From Pyropia yezoensis (taxonomy: Eukaryota; Rhodophyta; Bangiophyceae; Bangiales; Bangiaceae), in the NCBI GenBank assembly GCA_009829735.1, contig CM020618.1, positions 1,801,547 through 1,865,546 on the forward strand: a stretch of DNA of 64,000 nucleotides. The letters are read 5' to 3'. Under the pieces are notes generated by a model. It was not told where the DNA came from. It made no database searches and worked only from the letters and a program-made list of their open reading frames with translations. Shown piece after piece: positions 20,365 to 29,312 of this stretch (positions within the stretch are counted from its first letter, which is position 1; every line of letters starts with the position of its first letter). The position numbers were made by a program, and so were the translations under genes.

Positions 20365-21303
20365 CGTGATGAGAGGGGGGGGAGCAGGGGAGTAGACGTT
20401 CCCTCCGGATGACCGCGGGGAAGCGAGGGGGGGGGGGTGGGTGGGCGGGGGTTACCCCGCGTCACATTCGCAAGTGCCAATGGAAAGAGGTCCCTTCGGA
20501 GGGGTGGGGATGAGCGTGAAGCAGAAGACACGTCACTCCAGGGGACCAGGGGCTACGAACACAATGGTAACCACAAAAAAACAGGAAGCCCCCTCACCCG
20601 ACAGATTGGCGCAGGCCTCGCGGGGAGCGGTGGGACGGAGTGGCGGCAGCCCGGGTGCGCGCCCGAAATAGAAAGCCGGCTGCGCAAAAGGGGGAGACGA
20701 CAGGTACGGGTGCCAGCAACAGCGGCTCAGGGACGGCCAGCAACGGCACGCCGTGCGCAGTGTGTGACCCCAATGATGAGCACTGGCTTTACCGAAGCCC
20801 GGCAGGGGGTTGTGTGGGGGTGAGGGCCAGGCTGGCGGGGGGGGTGGGAGAGGGCGGAGGGGAGCGGTGCAATGACCACATGGGCTTCTTACATACGTGC
20901 CAGGTTGCACAGTAGTTGTCTTGTAAGGCATAATTGTTGCACAAAAAGGTCAATCGTCGATCGAAGAGGCATGGGGGACCACTAATTTCTGGTGGATGCT
21001 TCCGCGGCCACACTGGCTGTCAGCTGTGCGCGGGCACAGACGAAGTCAAAGCTGCTGTGGGCATGTACCCAGCTGCCGCACTCGGTGCGTGCACCGGTAC
21101 TTGCACTGACTGGGCTTTCGCGACAGTCATCCCCCCCAACGGCTATCTGTCGGGCTGGTCCTGCTTGCTTGCAGTCACGTCACTGGCGCTCTCTTATCGG
21201 CTTTTTGGGCTGTTATTCCGTTGGCGCTGTGTGTTTCGTGTTCTTTCTCTCCAGGTGACTGACCTGTGGTTCCAAGTGACGGCGCTGCCTCGAGGCCGCA
21301 ACG
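20365..21303. other. Divergent spacer between the TLC gene and delta-COP
   Basis: 939 bp that must hold both promoters. A pyrimidine-rich run ending CTCCAG at about 21244-21254, some 50 bases before the delta-COP start, resembles a splice acceptor, so a 5' UTR intron is possible. No gene was recognised. Confidence 0.4.
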
Positions 21304-23142
21304 ATGGTGGTCCTCTCTGCGGCTGTCCTTACCAAGGGCGGGAAGACCCTCCTAGCCCGTCAGTTCGTTGAGATGAGCCGTATCCGCATCGAGGGCCTTC
21401 TCGCCGCCTTCCCTGGCCTGGTTCAGGCGTCGGCGGAGCACACGTTTGTCGAGACCGATGCTGTGCGCTACCTCTACCAGCCGATCGAATCGTTGTACGT
21501 GCTGCTCATCACTACCAAGAAGTCCAACATTGTTGAGGATCTTGAGACGCTGCGTCTCATCTCCAAGATCCTCCCCGAGTATTCCCCCCGGTATGGCATT
21601 GTGGACGAGGAGGCGGTCACCGACGCGGCGTTTGAAATTCTCTACTCCCTGGACGAGGTGCTTGACTGGGGGGGTCTCCGCCAAGCAGTGTCGCTCCAGC
21701 AGATTGCCACGTACACGGAGATGTACTCGCACGAGGAGCGTCTGTCTCAGATGATCAAGGAGTCCAAGATGGCGGAGGCCAAGAAGGAGTCCACGCGCCG
21801 CGCCGAAGCAATTGCGCGCTCCCGTGGGCCAGCCACGGGCGGGGGGGGCGATGACCGCTTTGGCGGGCTTGCTGGGGAGCTGTCGCGTACGTTTCAGAAT
21901 GTGGGGCTCGGCGGGCTCGCGCGTGACATTGGGTTGGCGCCATCTGGGCCCCGGGGCGGTGGGGGGCCAGGCGGCGTGTCGGCATACGCAGCGCAGGGCG
22001 GGATGTCGTCCGATGACTTTGCGGCGGGGGGTGGGGGTGGCGGTATGGGGGGCGGCGGCTTTGGGGGTGGCGGCGGTGGCGGCGGCGGCGGTGGTGGCGG
22101 TGGCTTTGGCGGTGGCGGGATGGGTGCGGGCGGTGGTGGTGCCTATGGTGGGGGTGGCGGCTTTGACGGCTCTACCTCTGCCGGCTCCTTCGGCTTGGGC
22201 GGGTCAGGTGGCGGCCGCCCCGCCCCTGTGACAGCTCCTATGCCCGGCTCTGGGAAGGGCATGTCCCTGGGCAAGGCCCGGCGGCAAGACACGCTGCTGG
22301 ATGCGATGCGTAAGGAGGGTGAGGTTGTCGACGCGCCTGTGCCCAGCCGTTCTTCTGGTCGGCCCAGCGTGGCGGCTGCAGCGGCAGCGTCGGCAGCGGC
22401 TGTGTATGCACCGCCGATGGCAGCGGTGCATGTGAGCACGACGGAAAAGATCAGCGTGGCGGTATCCCGTGACGGGGGCGTATCGTCCCTAGACATCAAG
22501 GGCGATCTCTTCTTGCGTATCAACGATGCCGCGTCGGCGGCGGTACGAGTTGTGGTTGCGATGGGCGACAACGCGGGCCTGCAGATGCGGACGCATCCCA
22601 ATATTGACAAGACCCTGTTCGCGACGGAGAGCACCCTCGGCCTCAAAGACCCTAGCCGGCCATTTCCCACTGGAAACCCCCTGGGCGTCCTGCGTTGGCG
22701 CCTGCAGTCCAAGGATGAGTCTCTGCTTCCGCTCTCCGTAACGTGCTGGCCCAGTGACAGCGGCGACGACAGCGTCGTCAATCTCGAGTACGACCTCGGC
22801 TCTGTCAGCCCTGAGCTCCGCAATGTGGACATCACCGTGCCCGTGCCGAGTGGTGCTCAGCCGGTGGTGAGCTCCTGTGACGGTGAGTTCACTGTCCTTC
22901 CCCGGGAGCAGGCTGTGCGGTGGAGCATCCCAGTGGTGGACGGGGGGAACAACCAGGGGAGCCTTGAGTTCTCTGTGGCGGCCTGCGACCCAGACGCGTT
23001 CTTCCCGGTACGCGTGTCGTTTGAGAGTGCTCACACGTTTGCCAAGATCGCGGTGAATGGAGTGTCGGCGGCGGCAACAGGAGAGCCTGTCAACTTCACG
23101 CACAACGCGACGCTCACGCCCGAGCAGTTTACCATAGAATGA
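21304..23142 (+). CDS. ARCN1: Coatomer subunit delta (delta-COP / archain)
   Basis: A 612-residue single-exon protein. Residues 1-140 form the longin domain and start MVVLSAAVLTKGGKTLLARQ. Family landmarks are RIRIEGLLAAFPGLV, HTFVETDAVRYLYQP and NIVEDLETLRLISK, all close to human ARCN1. A Lys/Glu/Arg-rich helix (about 150-175, KMAEAKKESTRRAEA) follows as in the family. A linker of roughly 120 residues (about 180-300) is almost pure Gly with Met/Phe. Residues ~369-612 are the mu-homology domain (TTEKISVAVSRDGG, SLDIKGDLFLRI, GVLRWRLQ). The human protein is 511 residues; the excess lies in the Gly linker. As part of the COPI coat it binds the beta subunit and cargo or tether motifs on Golgi vesicles. 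The ATG at 21304 is fixed by the conserved N-terminus. Confidence 0.96.
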   Translation: MVVLSAAVLTKGGKTLLARQFVEMSRIRIEGLLAAFPGLVQASAEHTFVETDAVRYLYQPIESLYVLLITTKKSNIVEDLETLRLISKILPEYSPRYGIVDEEAVTDAAFEILYSLDEVLDWGGLRQAVSLQQIATYTEMYSHEERLSQMIKESKMAEAKKESTRRAEAIARSRGPATGGGGDDRFGGLAGELSRTFQNVGLGGLARDIGLAPSGPRGGGGPGGVSAYAAQGGMSSDDFAAGGGGGGMGGGGFGGGGGGGGGGGGGGFGGGGMGAGGGGAYGGGGGFDGSTSAGSFGLGGSGGGRPAPVTAPMPGSGKGMSLGKARRQDTLLDAMRKEGEVVDAPVPSRSSGRPSVAAAAAASAAAVYAPPMAAVHVSTTEKISVAVSRDGGVSSLDIKGDLFLRINDAASAAVRVVVAMGDNAGLQMRTHPNIDKTLFATESTLGLKDPSRPFPTGNPLGVLRWRLQSKDESLLPLSVTCWPSDSGDDSVVNLEYDLGSVSPELRNVDITVPVPSGAQPVVSSCDGEFTVLPREQAVRWSIPVVDGGNNQGSLEFSVAACDPDAFFPVRVSFESAHTFAKIAVNGVSAAATGEPVNFTHNATLTPEQFTIE

Positions 23143-23708
23143 AGGGGTGCAGCGATGGGGTGCCCACGTGCAGCTGGCGATCCCGCTTCTGTGGACTGTG
23201 ATGGTATTGGTGAGGACGCGGAAGAGGGTCGCCGTGTTTCTCTTTTTTCTATTTTGTTATCTCCTTTTCCTCTTGACCATCCCGTTCTCTCCCCTTTCGA
23301 GAAGAATATCATATCAAGAGTTGGCGCTTAGAAAACAACCATGCAGGCACTTTGCGACTGTCAGCCGAAATATGTGCGCGTACGCGCAACAGTACACGTA
23401 CAGTGAAAGAACGGGTCACAGTCGGGCAGCGACAATCGCCATGACTGTCGATGCGTGCCGCCGACACACCACGCGCTGCTACCCTCGCCGTCGCCAAACT
23501 TGCAACACGCGCAACAGGAGAGAGGCAAACCCTTCACCACTGAGGAAAACATCGACGGCCACACGCCGGGGTATGAATAGCGCTACGCCTGTTCGCAATC
23601 CAGCCAACGACGTCGGTGACTGCAACACCGCCCCCTTCGCCCTCGCATGGACGCGCTCAGTCCCAAGCCATGAAGAAACAAAAAAAATAGACCAATCCGC
23701 GTTCAGCC
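23143..23708. other. Convergent spacer
   Basis: This lies between the 3' ends of delta-COP and the PP1 inhibitor gene. It contains T-rich stretches just after delta-COP (23235-23275) suited to transcript ends, and a GTACACGTACAGTG motif near 23390. No gene was recognised. Confidence 0.45.
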
Positions 23709-24326
23709 TCACCTCCCAGTCCCGTGCCCATGCCCCCCGTCTCCGTGGCCGTGATGTGAGCACGACCCCTCCGCCTCCCCGGCGTGCCGCTGCCCCCTTT
23801 CCATGTGCGCCCGTCGTGCCCTCGACACCCGCACGGGCCCGCCGCTGCTGCTGCTGCTGCTGCCGGAAGAGCCGTCCGAATCCCCCCCACTGTCATCCTC
23901 CCCGTCCGAGTCATCCGTGGAGCTCTCATCAAACGCCCGGGGCTTGACATAGATGCAGCAGCTCTTGGAGGACTTCTTGTCATCAAACTCATTATCGTGC
24001 GTGTCGGCCGTCCACGTCACCCGCCGCCGTCGTGGCCGCCGACGGAGCCGCAAAATGGGTGCCGGGAGGCCATCTGCAGGATTCCCATCCCCAGGTGCTG
24101 ATAAGGTCAGCGTAATGGTGCGGGTGCCGCCGGGCGGGGGGGCCACCCGTCCGCCGCCCCCACCGCCGCCAAGGCCTCCTCCGACTCCGCCCGCACCGCC
24201 AGCCACGTCGCCGTCACCGCCACCGCCGGCGGCAGGGCCTTCCACGGGTGCGTGAGGGGTAGGGACGACGCCACCGCCGCCGGCACGAAAGATAACGCGT
24301 TGACGCGCCTGAGGTCGGGTGGCCAT
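23709..24326 (-). CDS. PPP1R11: Protein phosphatase 1 inhibitor-3 (PPP1R11 / YPI1)
   Basis: A 205-residue single-exon protein. Residues 91-137 carry the family core: ILRLRRRPRRRRVTW, where RVTW (102-105) is the RVxF-type PP1 docking motif, then TADTHDNEFDDKKSSKSCC and IYVKPRAFDESSTDDSD. Human PPP1R11 has the same order (KVEWTSDTVDNE, SSKCCCIYEKPRAFGESST). An acidic/Ser tract (about 132-162) follows. The tail has Cys and repeated His (residues 189-202), in the place where the family has its Cys/His metal-binding GCGHTH segment. The first 65 residues are Gly-rich and poorly conserved. It binds and inhibits or steers the PP1 catalytic subunit in nucleus and cytoplasm. Start Met 24326 is preferred over longer in-frame extension because the upstream reading shows no conservation. 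Confidence 0.94.
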   Translation of the reverse strand: MATRPQARQRVIFRAGGGGVVPTPHAPVEGPAAGGGGDGDVAGGAGGVGGGLGGGGGGGRVAPPPGGTRTITLTLSAPGDGNPADGLPAPILRLRRRPRRRRVTWTADTHDNEFDDKKSSKSCCIYVKPRAFDESSTDDSDGEDDSGGDSDGSSGSSSSSSGGPVRVSRARRAHMERGQRHAGEAEGSCSHHGHGDGGHGHGTGR

Positions 24327-25089
24327 GGGAAGCGGGGGGGGGGGGGCGCGAATGGGTGACCCTAACGACACTGGTTCGTTCACGGCTAAGGGGAACGCAA
24401 TCAAGAATGAGCTGCCACGATAGATACAAGTGGGGAACCATGTAACAGCAGCAAACCTGCTGTAACGAGGAGCACAGAAGGATGCACTAGACACAGAAGC
24501 GTGCAGAGCGGCTGGGCGCAGCACGCGTGAGTCGACGAGAAGGAAACCGGCTTGGCGAACGTACGCACATGTGTGGAATGACGCACTCGTCGCAATGGCA
24601 AGGAGCAATTCGCCCAATTCATACATTGTGTGACGGACACACCACTTGGAATCAAACGATGAGCAACTCCCCGCTTGATGACAAAGGACGATGGTCGCAG
24701 ACGAATGAAATGCGCGACACACAGGGTTGCAAAACTAAAAATACCCCTAAATAGCAACGACCATTAAACTATGAAAACTTTCGAGGTCGGAAAAAAGCGG
24801 CCCCATAATTATCGCCACGTGCGTACACGTGTTGGTGAGATTCAGAAGTGCTTCTCGCCTCCGAAGAACGACCAGGTGTAGCTGGGTGATGGCGGCGTGG
24901 GCCGGGACCACGCGTACTCAACACCCACTGCACCGGCTCATTTGGATTCTCGTTCGATACGCGCAAGCCTTCTGGCTCTAGAGTCCAATTATGTCTTCTC
25001 CTTAGACAGTGATCTTCTGTCGGCCAGCCTCGATTCTCTTAGTGATCAATCCTTCACGAAGAAGAACCTACTTCGACAAGGGTCCTCTG
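24327..25089. other. Upstream region of the PP1 inhibitor gene
   Basis: Much less GC-rich than the gene block. It includes a poly-G run just before the start codon and an AT-rich stretch at 24735-24790. The promoter should be here. No gene was recognised. Confidence 0.4.
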
Positions 25090-25558
25090 TGTGGCAAAAC
25101 CCGCTCACAGTAACCTCCACCAAGTTGGTGGCAACGGTGAGGGTGCCTCTCGTATAATTGAGAACCGGAAGGAGTGCAAGCCGCACCCACACTGTCCCTG
25201 CTGTGGGGCAAGCCCCCCACTACGAAACAAGAGGATGGTGTTTTGGGCCAACAGTTTCTTGGTCGGGACGGAGAAGCGAGGCCAAGCCCCGCTGTCTCTC
25301 CCATTATCCCCCCAGAGCCCCCTCAAAATCTCGCCACTCAGAATCTCCCACCCCAGCACCTGCCAACCGGGCCACACGAAAATTCAAGACGATAAAATGC
25401 AGAAAACACTCAAATCCAAGTTGGACTTACTACTACACTATCTATCCCTTACTTAGGGTATACGTACCCAAATGCATGGGGAGAAACGGGTCAGACGAGC
25501 TGTCTGCCGCCCCTCGTCTGGCACGTCCGGCCCCCTACCTGGTGTCAATACTGCCACA
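25090..25558 (-). repeat. Lone LTR related to family C (called D here)
   Basis: 469 bp with inverted ends TGTGGCA and TGCCACA. It is colinear with but clearly divergent from the family C LTRs at 32116-32584 and 55541-56008. No primer-binding site lies on its left. On its right, in element orientation, is a purine run GAGGAGAGGGGAG that fits a polypurine tract, so this may be a 3' LTR whose element once extended to the right. The flanking five bases do not match. Confidence 0.75.
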
Positions 25559-25602
25559 CTCCCCTCTCCTCAGTTCCGACCGACCCGGTCGGCCCTGGGA
25601 GG

Positions 25603-25612
25603 GGTATAAGAG
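25603..25612 (+). promoter_or_regulatory. Possible TATA box
   Basis: GGTATAAGAG lies 45 bases right of the lone LTR and about 170 bases before the ATG at 25781. A similar TATAAGCGCG core sits upstream of the antisense ORF of family B (minus strand, 59400-59391). Confidence 0.4.
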
Positions 25613-25780
25613 CGCGTGTTGCGCTCCCCGGGGACGCGACTCGCTATTCCCCGGTACGTCACGTTGACGTGGAGGCGGTCTCGTCGACCGCCCCTCTCCT
25701 CAAGCTTGCCCACTTTGCAGCTTGCACTTACCTCTTCCGCACCAACACATCCCCTTCACCTTACCCGGGGCCATTCCACG

Positions 25781-26197
25781 ATGGGGAGGCCCCCTGTCTA
25801 CCCTCGAGCCAGGTCCCCCTCGACTCAAGATGGACCTCGGGAAGCTGTGACCGAGTTGTCTGTCCCCAACTTAGGGACAGCCATGGTGAGTCCGGGGTTG
25901 GACCCTGGCTCCCTGGACGAGCGTATGGAGGATACGTTCCGCGTCGTAGCACCCGTCGTAACTTTCGGCGGGAGCTCCGCGGTTGCCCCGGGGGATGGGA
26001 TGCCTGCGCCACCCGACTCTGGGTTAGCGGCGGGCTCTCCCCCGGAGGCAGGCCCCGTAAATACACGGGAGGGCCGGGGAACGTGGTTTTACCCGCCCTG
26101 GCCTCTGTATGAGGATCTTGACGGTCATCCGCTGCGGCGGAATTGGTCCAGCGATGGAACGCATCTGGGGGCGCCTACAGGAAAAGTTCTCCCGTAG
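25781..26197 (+). CDS. Unrecognised ORF beside the lone LTR
   Basis: 138 codons from an ATG preceded by a possible TATA box. The protein starts MGRPPVYPRARSPS, is Pro/Gly/Ser-rich, and has an aromatic segment TWFYPPWPLYEDLDGHP near the end. Relative to the lone LTR (minus orientation) it lies on the opposite strand next to the presumed 3' LTR, the same placement as the antisense ORFs of families B and C. I do not recognise the protein. It may be a remnant of such an element gene. Confidence 0.4.
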   Translation: MGRPPVYPRARSPSTQDGPREAVTELSVPNLGTAMVSPGLDPGSLDERMEDTFRVVAPVVTFGGSSAVAPGDGMPAPPDSGLAAGSPPEAGPVNTREGRGTWFYPPWPLYEDLDGHPLRRNWSSDGTHLGAPTGKVLP

Positions 26198-26321
26198 GGT
26201 CAGTGTCCGTCCTGACTTCAAGACGGACTAATTCGCCTTGCTCGACGAGCAGGAGGTCGAAGACGTGTAGCGGATCAATAACTTGTTGAACCGCGGGGGT
26301 ACTAAGGAGGGCCCCGGCAAC

Positions 26322-26763
26322 ATGCCGATCTTCACCGGGGATGCGGTGGCAGCTCGCCCCGCGTACCTACGTACGACGGACCTCCACCTGCATCGTTGTG
26401 ATGCACGGATGGAGAGGGACATCTGGAGAAGTCCTTACATGGTGACCACAGCTCAAATTGAGTGTGCGCAACCAGCGCCGGCGAACAAGGAGCAACTCTA
26501 CACCAAGAAGCCTGAGTGGTGCCCTCAAGTTGAGGTCCCTTATCGGTTCCCGGCATTGTTGCCGCGGTTGGTTGCCCACTTTGGCTCCGTCATGTTGACG
26601 GCTAGACCGGACCACCTAGTGTTCGCCATGTTGGCAACACTGTGGCTCCTCGAGGTCATGTCAACCAGGGTAGCATGCGTACTGCGACACAAGATTGTTT
26701 GGCACTTTTTCGCCCGCCTGATCCAATGTTGGGAGCAGCTCACCTCTCGGCTAGTTGCTGAGG
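26322..26763 (+). CDS. Unrecognised ORF cut by the family A insertion
   Basis: An open frame starting MPIFTGDAVAARPAYL runs into the left LTR of the family A element. The block VAHFGSVMLTARPDHL followed by LEV resembles LRYFGSVLASRPVHPL and LEV in the family B antisense protein, and a YT..P.W pattern precedes both. The similarity is short and judged by eye, so the link is tentative. It probably belongs with the ORF at 25781 as debris of one element. Confidence 0.35.
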
Positions 26764-27340
26764 TGTGTGTAGCATCCCTGGCCCTGACTTGGCGTCGACC
26801 CGGGATGGCGACCAAGTGACACCAGGTGCCAGAATACGCCCGCCAAGTGGCGATTGGTTGGCGGCCGTGGCCCGCGCCCAGCACTGGAATGCGATGGACT
26901 ACGCTACCCACACGTGAGAAAGGGACTTTCGATGGTTTTTTGCATATTTATAATGGAATTATTTTGAGAGACTTTAGTGTGAGATTAGTGAGGGAGAATA
27001 GAATTAGTAGTGATAGTGGCCCCCGACCTGACGAGGTTAGACTCGGGTCGGGGCCACTCGGGGGTAGGGGGGGGGCTACCTGGCCCACGTGCCGAGGCTC
27101 CCCCATATGCAATTTAAGAGGGACAGCGAGGCGCCCTTGGCCCGCGCCCTTAGGGAAAAAGACAACTGCGCGCTTGCTTTCTTCTTCCCCGTGTGCACTA
27201 CGGTGCGTAACTGTTGGCTCTGCCGACAGGCAAGTGAGGCGACGGACATACCACTCTCGTAGTTCCACTTTATGCTTTACCTGTCCCTTTCCCCCGAGGG
27301 ATATGAATACATGTCTGAGAGGATCGAGTTTTATACCACA
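26764..27340 (+). repeat. 5' LTR of A2
   Basis: About 577 bp, similar throughout to the A1 LTR. It contains an AT-rich promoter-like stretch (CATATTTATAATGG near 26941) and ends ATACCACA directly before the primer-binding site. Confidence 0.75.
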
Positions 27341-27341
27341 T

Positions 27342-27359
27342 TGGTGGGGCAGCAGGGGA
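27342..27359 (+). other. Primer-binding site of A2
   Basis: TGGTGGGGCAGCAGGGGA is the shared 18-base site with one difference from the A1, B and C copies. Confidence 0.75.
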
Positions 27360-27546
27360 TTGGAGTGTTTGAGAAGAGACATTTGGGAGCAGTGGTTGGG
27401 TTGTTCCTGTTCTGTCCTCTTCAGTGGTTTGGGAATTATTTGCACCCGTTCATGGGAATCCCATTCCTGGCTCCCCAACCCCTTTCTTGTGGTCTGACGA
27501 TCATTGGACACGCAGGCAACTGGACTGTGGCTGTCAAGAGACTAAA

Positions 27547-29307
27547 ATGGCTACCCTCCCTGGCACGACGGTGCCCGAAGGGGTAGAACCTGCGTCGCTT
27601 GAGGCATCCCTGGTCACCGCGGGGGACGGTGTCCATCCCGGCGTTGTCCCAGTGGGCGAAGCAAGCCTGGGCGCGACACCCGGTAGAGGGCTGGAGTCTA
27701 CAGGCGGCCAAGTACCGTCTGCTTCGGGTCCTCCGGCTGTCCCTCCTGTGGGAGCCACCCCGGGGTCAACCGCGCTCCAGGCCGCTCGAAGCAGACGACT
27801 CCCTCCTGTCGGTTCTACTCCTGAACTTCAAGAGATACCCCCTGGTGTGTTTACTCCAGGACCTACACATGGGAGCTGGGTGTATACTCCTCTTCCTTTG
27901 GGCGCAACCAGTACCGGAGGCACAGCTGTGACTGGCTGTACGGTTCTCCCTGAGGCCTCGACTCCTGGGTCCGGCCAAGCTTTTCCTCCTCTGGCGTTCT
28001 TTGGGGCGGGAAGTTCCAAGACCCGTAACCGGAGCAGCCGGGGGCGGCGGCGTCGCCGTACTCACTCTAGCTCCAGTGAGAGCAGTTCCTCCAGCTCCGA
28101 GGAGGGATACGACTGGGACACGACCCCTGGTCCCACTCGGCGCAGACTGGTCGAGTTTGACCTTCCTGCTCACCAAGTGGGGGACGCTTCCCTGAAGAAG
28201 GCCACGTACCGGGGCAGCTACCGGGTGGAGCACCAAGAACAAGGTTACACCCGGAAGATGGGCAAGAAGATGGCATCCCTGAACCGGCGCATGCAGCCGA
28301 GTTTCCGGGGACATCCCAAGTCTTCTGGGAAGAAGCCGGCGCTTATCCTTTCCTTCCTGCGCCGGTTTGTCAAGGCATATAACGACAATGATGTGTCGGA
28401 AGGCAAGGCACTCTACCTTCTGGTCAACTTCATGACCGGAGAAGCAGAACAGCGGTTCGCACAAGTTTTCCGGACTTAGCCGGTGACATTGTCGGGCGTA
28501 CCGTTGGTAGCTATCCGGATGCGGTCAACTGGCGCCTGTCCAAGTACGCCGACGCGGACTCCCTGAGCAGGGCGGTGGGAAAGTTGAACCGGGCAACCAT
28601 GGAGCGACAAGAGACTCCAGAGGCCTTCGCCCGCCGTGTCCGGGAGATGAGCGAGGCTTGTGGCAACGTTCACCCTGAGGACAGGCTTAAGATGATCTTC
28701 TCGGAAGGGCTTCCTGAATATCATCAAGTTCATTCTGAGAACTACAACGAGGAACACCAAGAGAATACCTTCCAGCAGCTGGTGACCTAAACCCAGGGCA
28801 AGTACCGGAAAGCCAAGGCACTCCCAGTCCCCATGGTGTCGACTCCCAAGCCGTTGTCGCGAGTTCGTCTCGGACCCGACCAGTATAAGGGATGCGATAA
28901 CCCGGTACCGGTACTGGTGGCTGGCGATACCTCTCCCGTGGCGTCAGGTGACAAATTGCGGTGGCTTCGCTTCCAAGGAGCAACCATCCCTGGTCGCCCC
29001 CAAGCAAGTCAAGAACCAGCGGTTCCGGTCTTGTTGACTGTGCCAGAAGGGGGATCACATGTCCTACCAGTGCCCGACCATTCCCAAGGACCTCCAGGAG
29101 AAACTCAAGCGTCAAGGACTGGTGTTTGCAAAGGCGGTCAACTGGGCTGACCGGCGAGCACCCTCCAAGATGGACCAGGCACAGGTACACGCAATCCGAG
29201 TGGCAACCTTACAGAGCATCACGGAGGCTCTGGCAAGGGAAGCTCCTACGGACTTTGACCTGGAGACCGAGACCTCTAAGGAATCCTCGGGCTCGGCAAG
29301 CGAGTAG
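27547..29307 (+). pseudogene. Family A gag remnant (A2)
   Basis: Starts MATLPGTTVPEG as in A1 and aligns along its length, including the Arg run, the Ser/Glu tract and the capsid-like middle (LRRFVKAYNDNDVSEG). It is broken in a few places. The end sits just before pol, as in A1. Confidence 0.85.
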
Positions 29308-29312
29308 GGCAG

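Noticed and set aside
24930-24975. TTCGATA-type T-loop suggesting a tRNA
   Set aside because: No matching acceptor stem or anticodon arm could be drawn around it.
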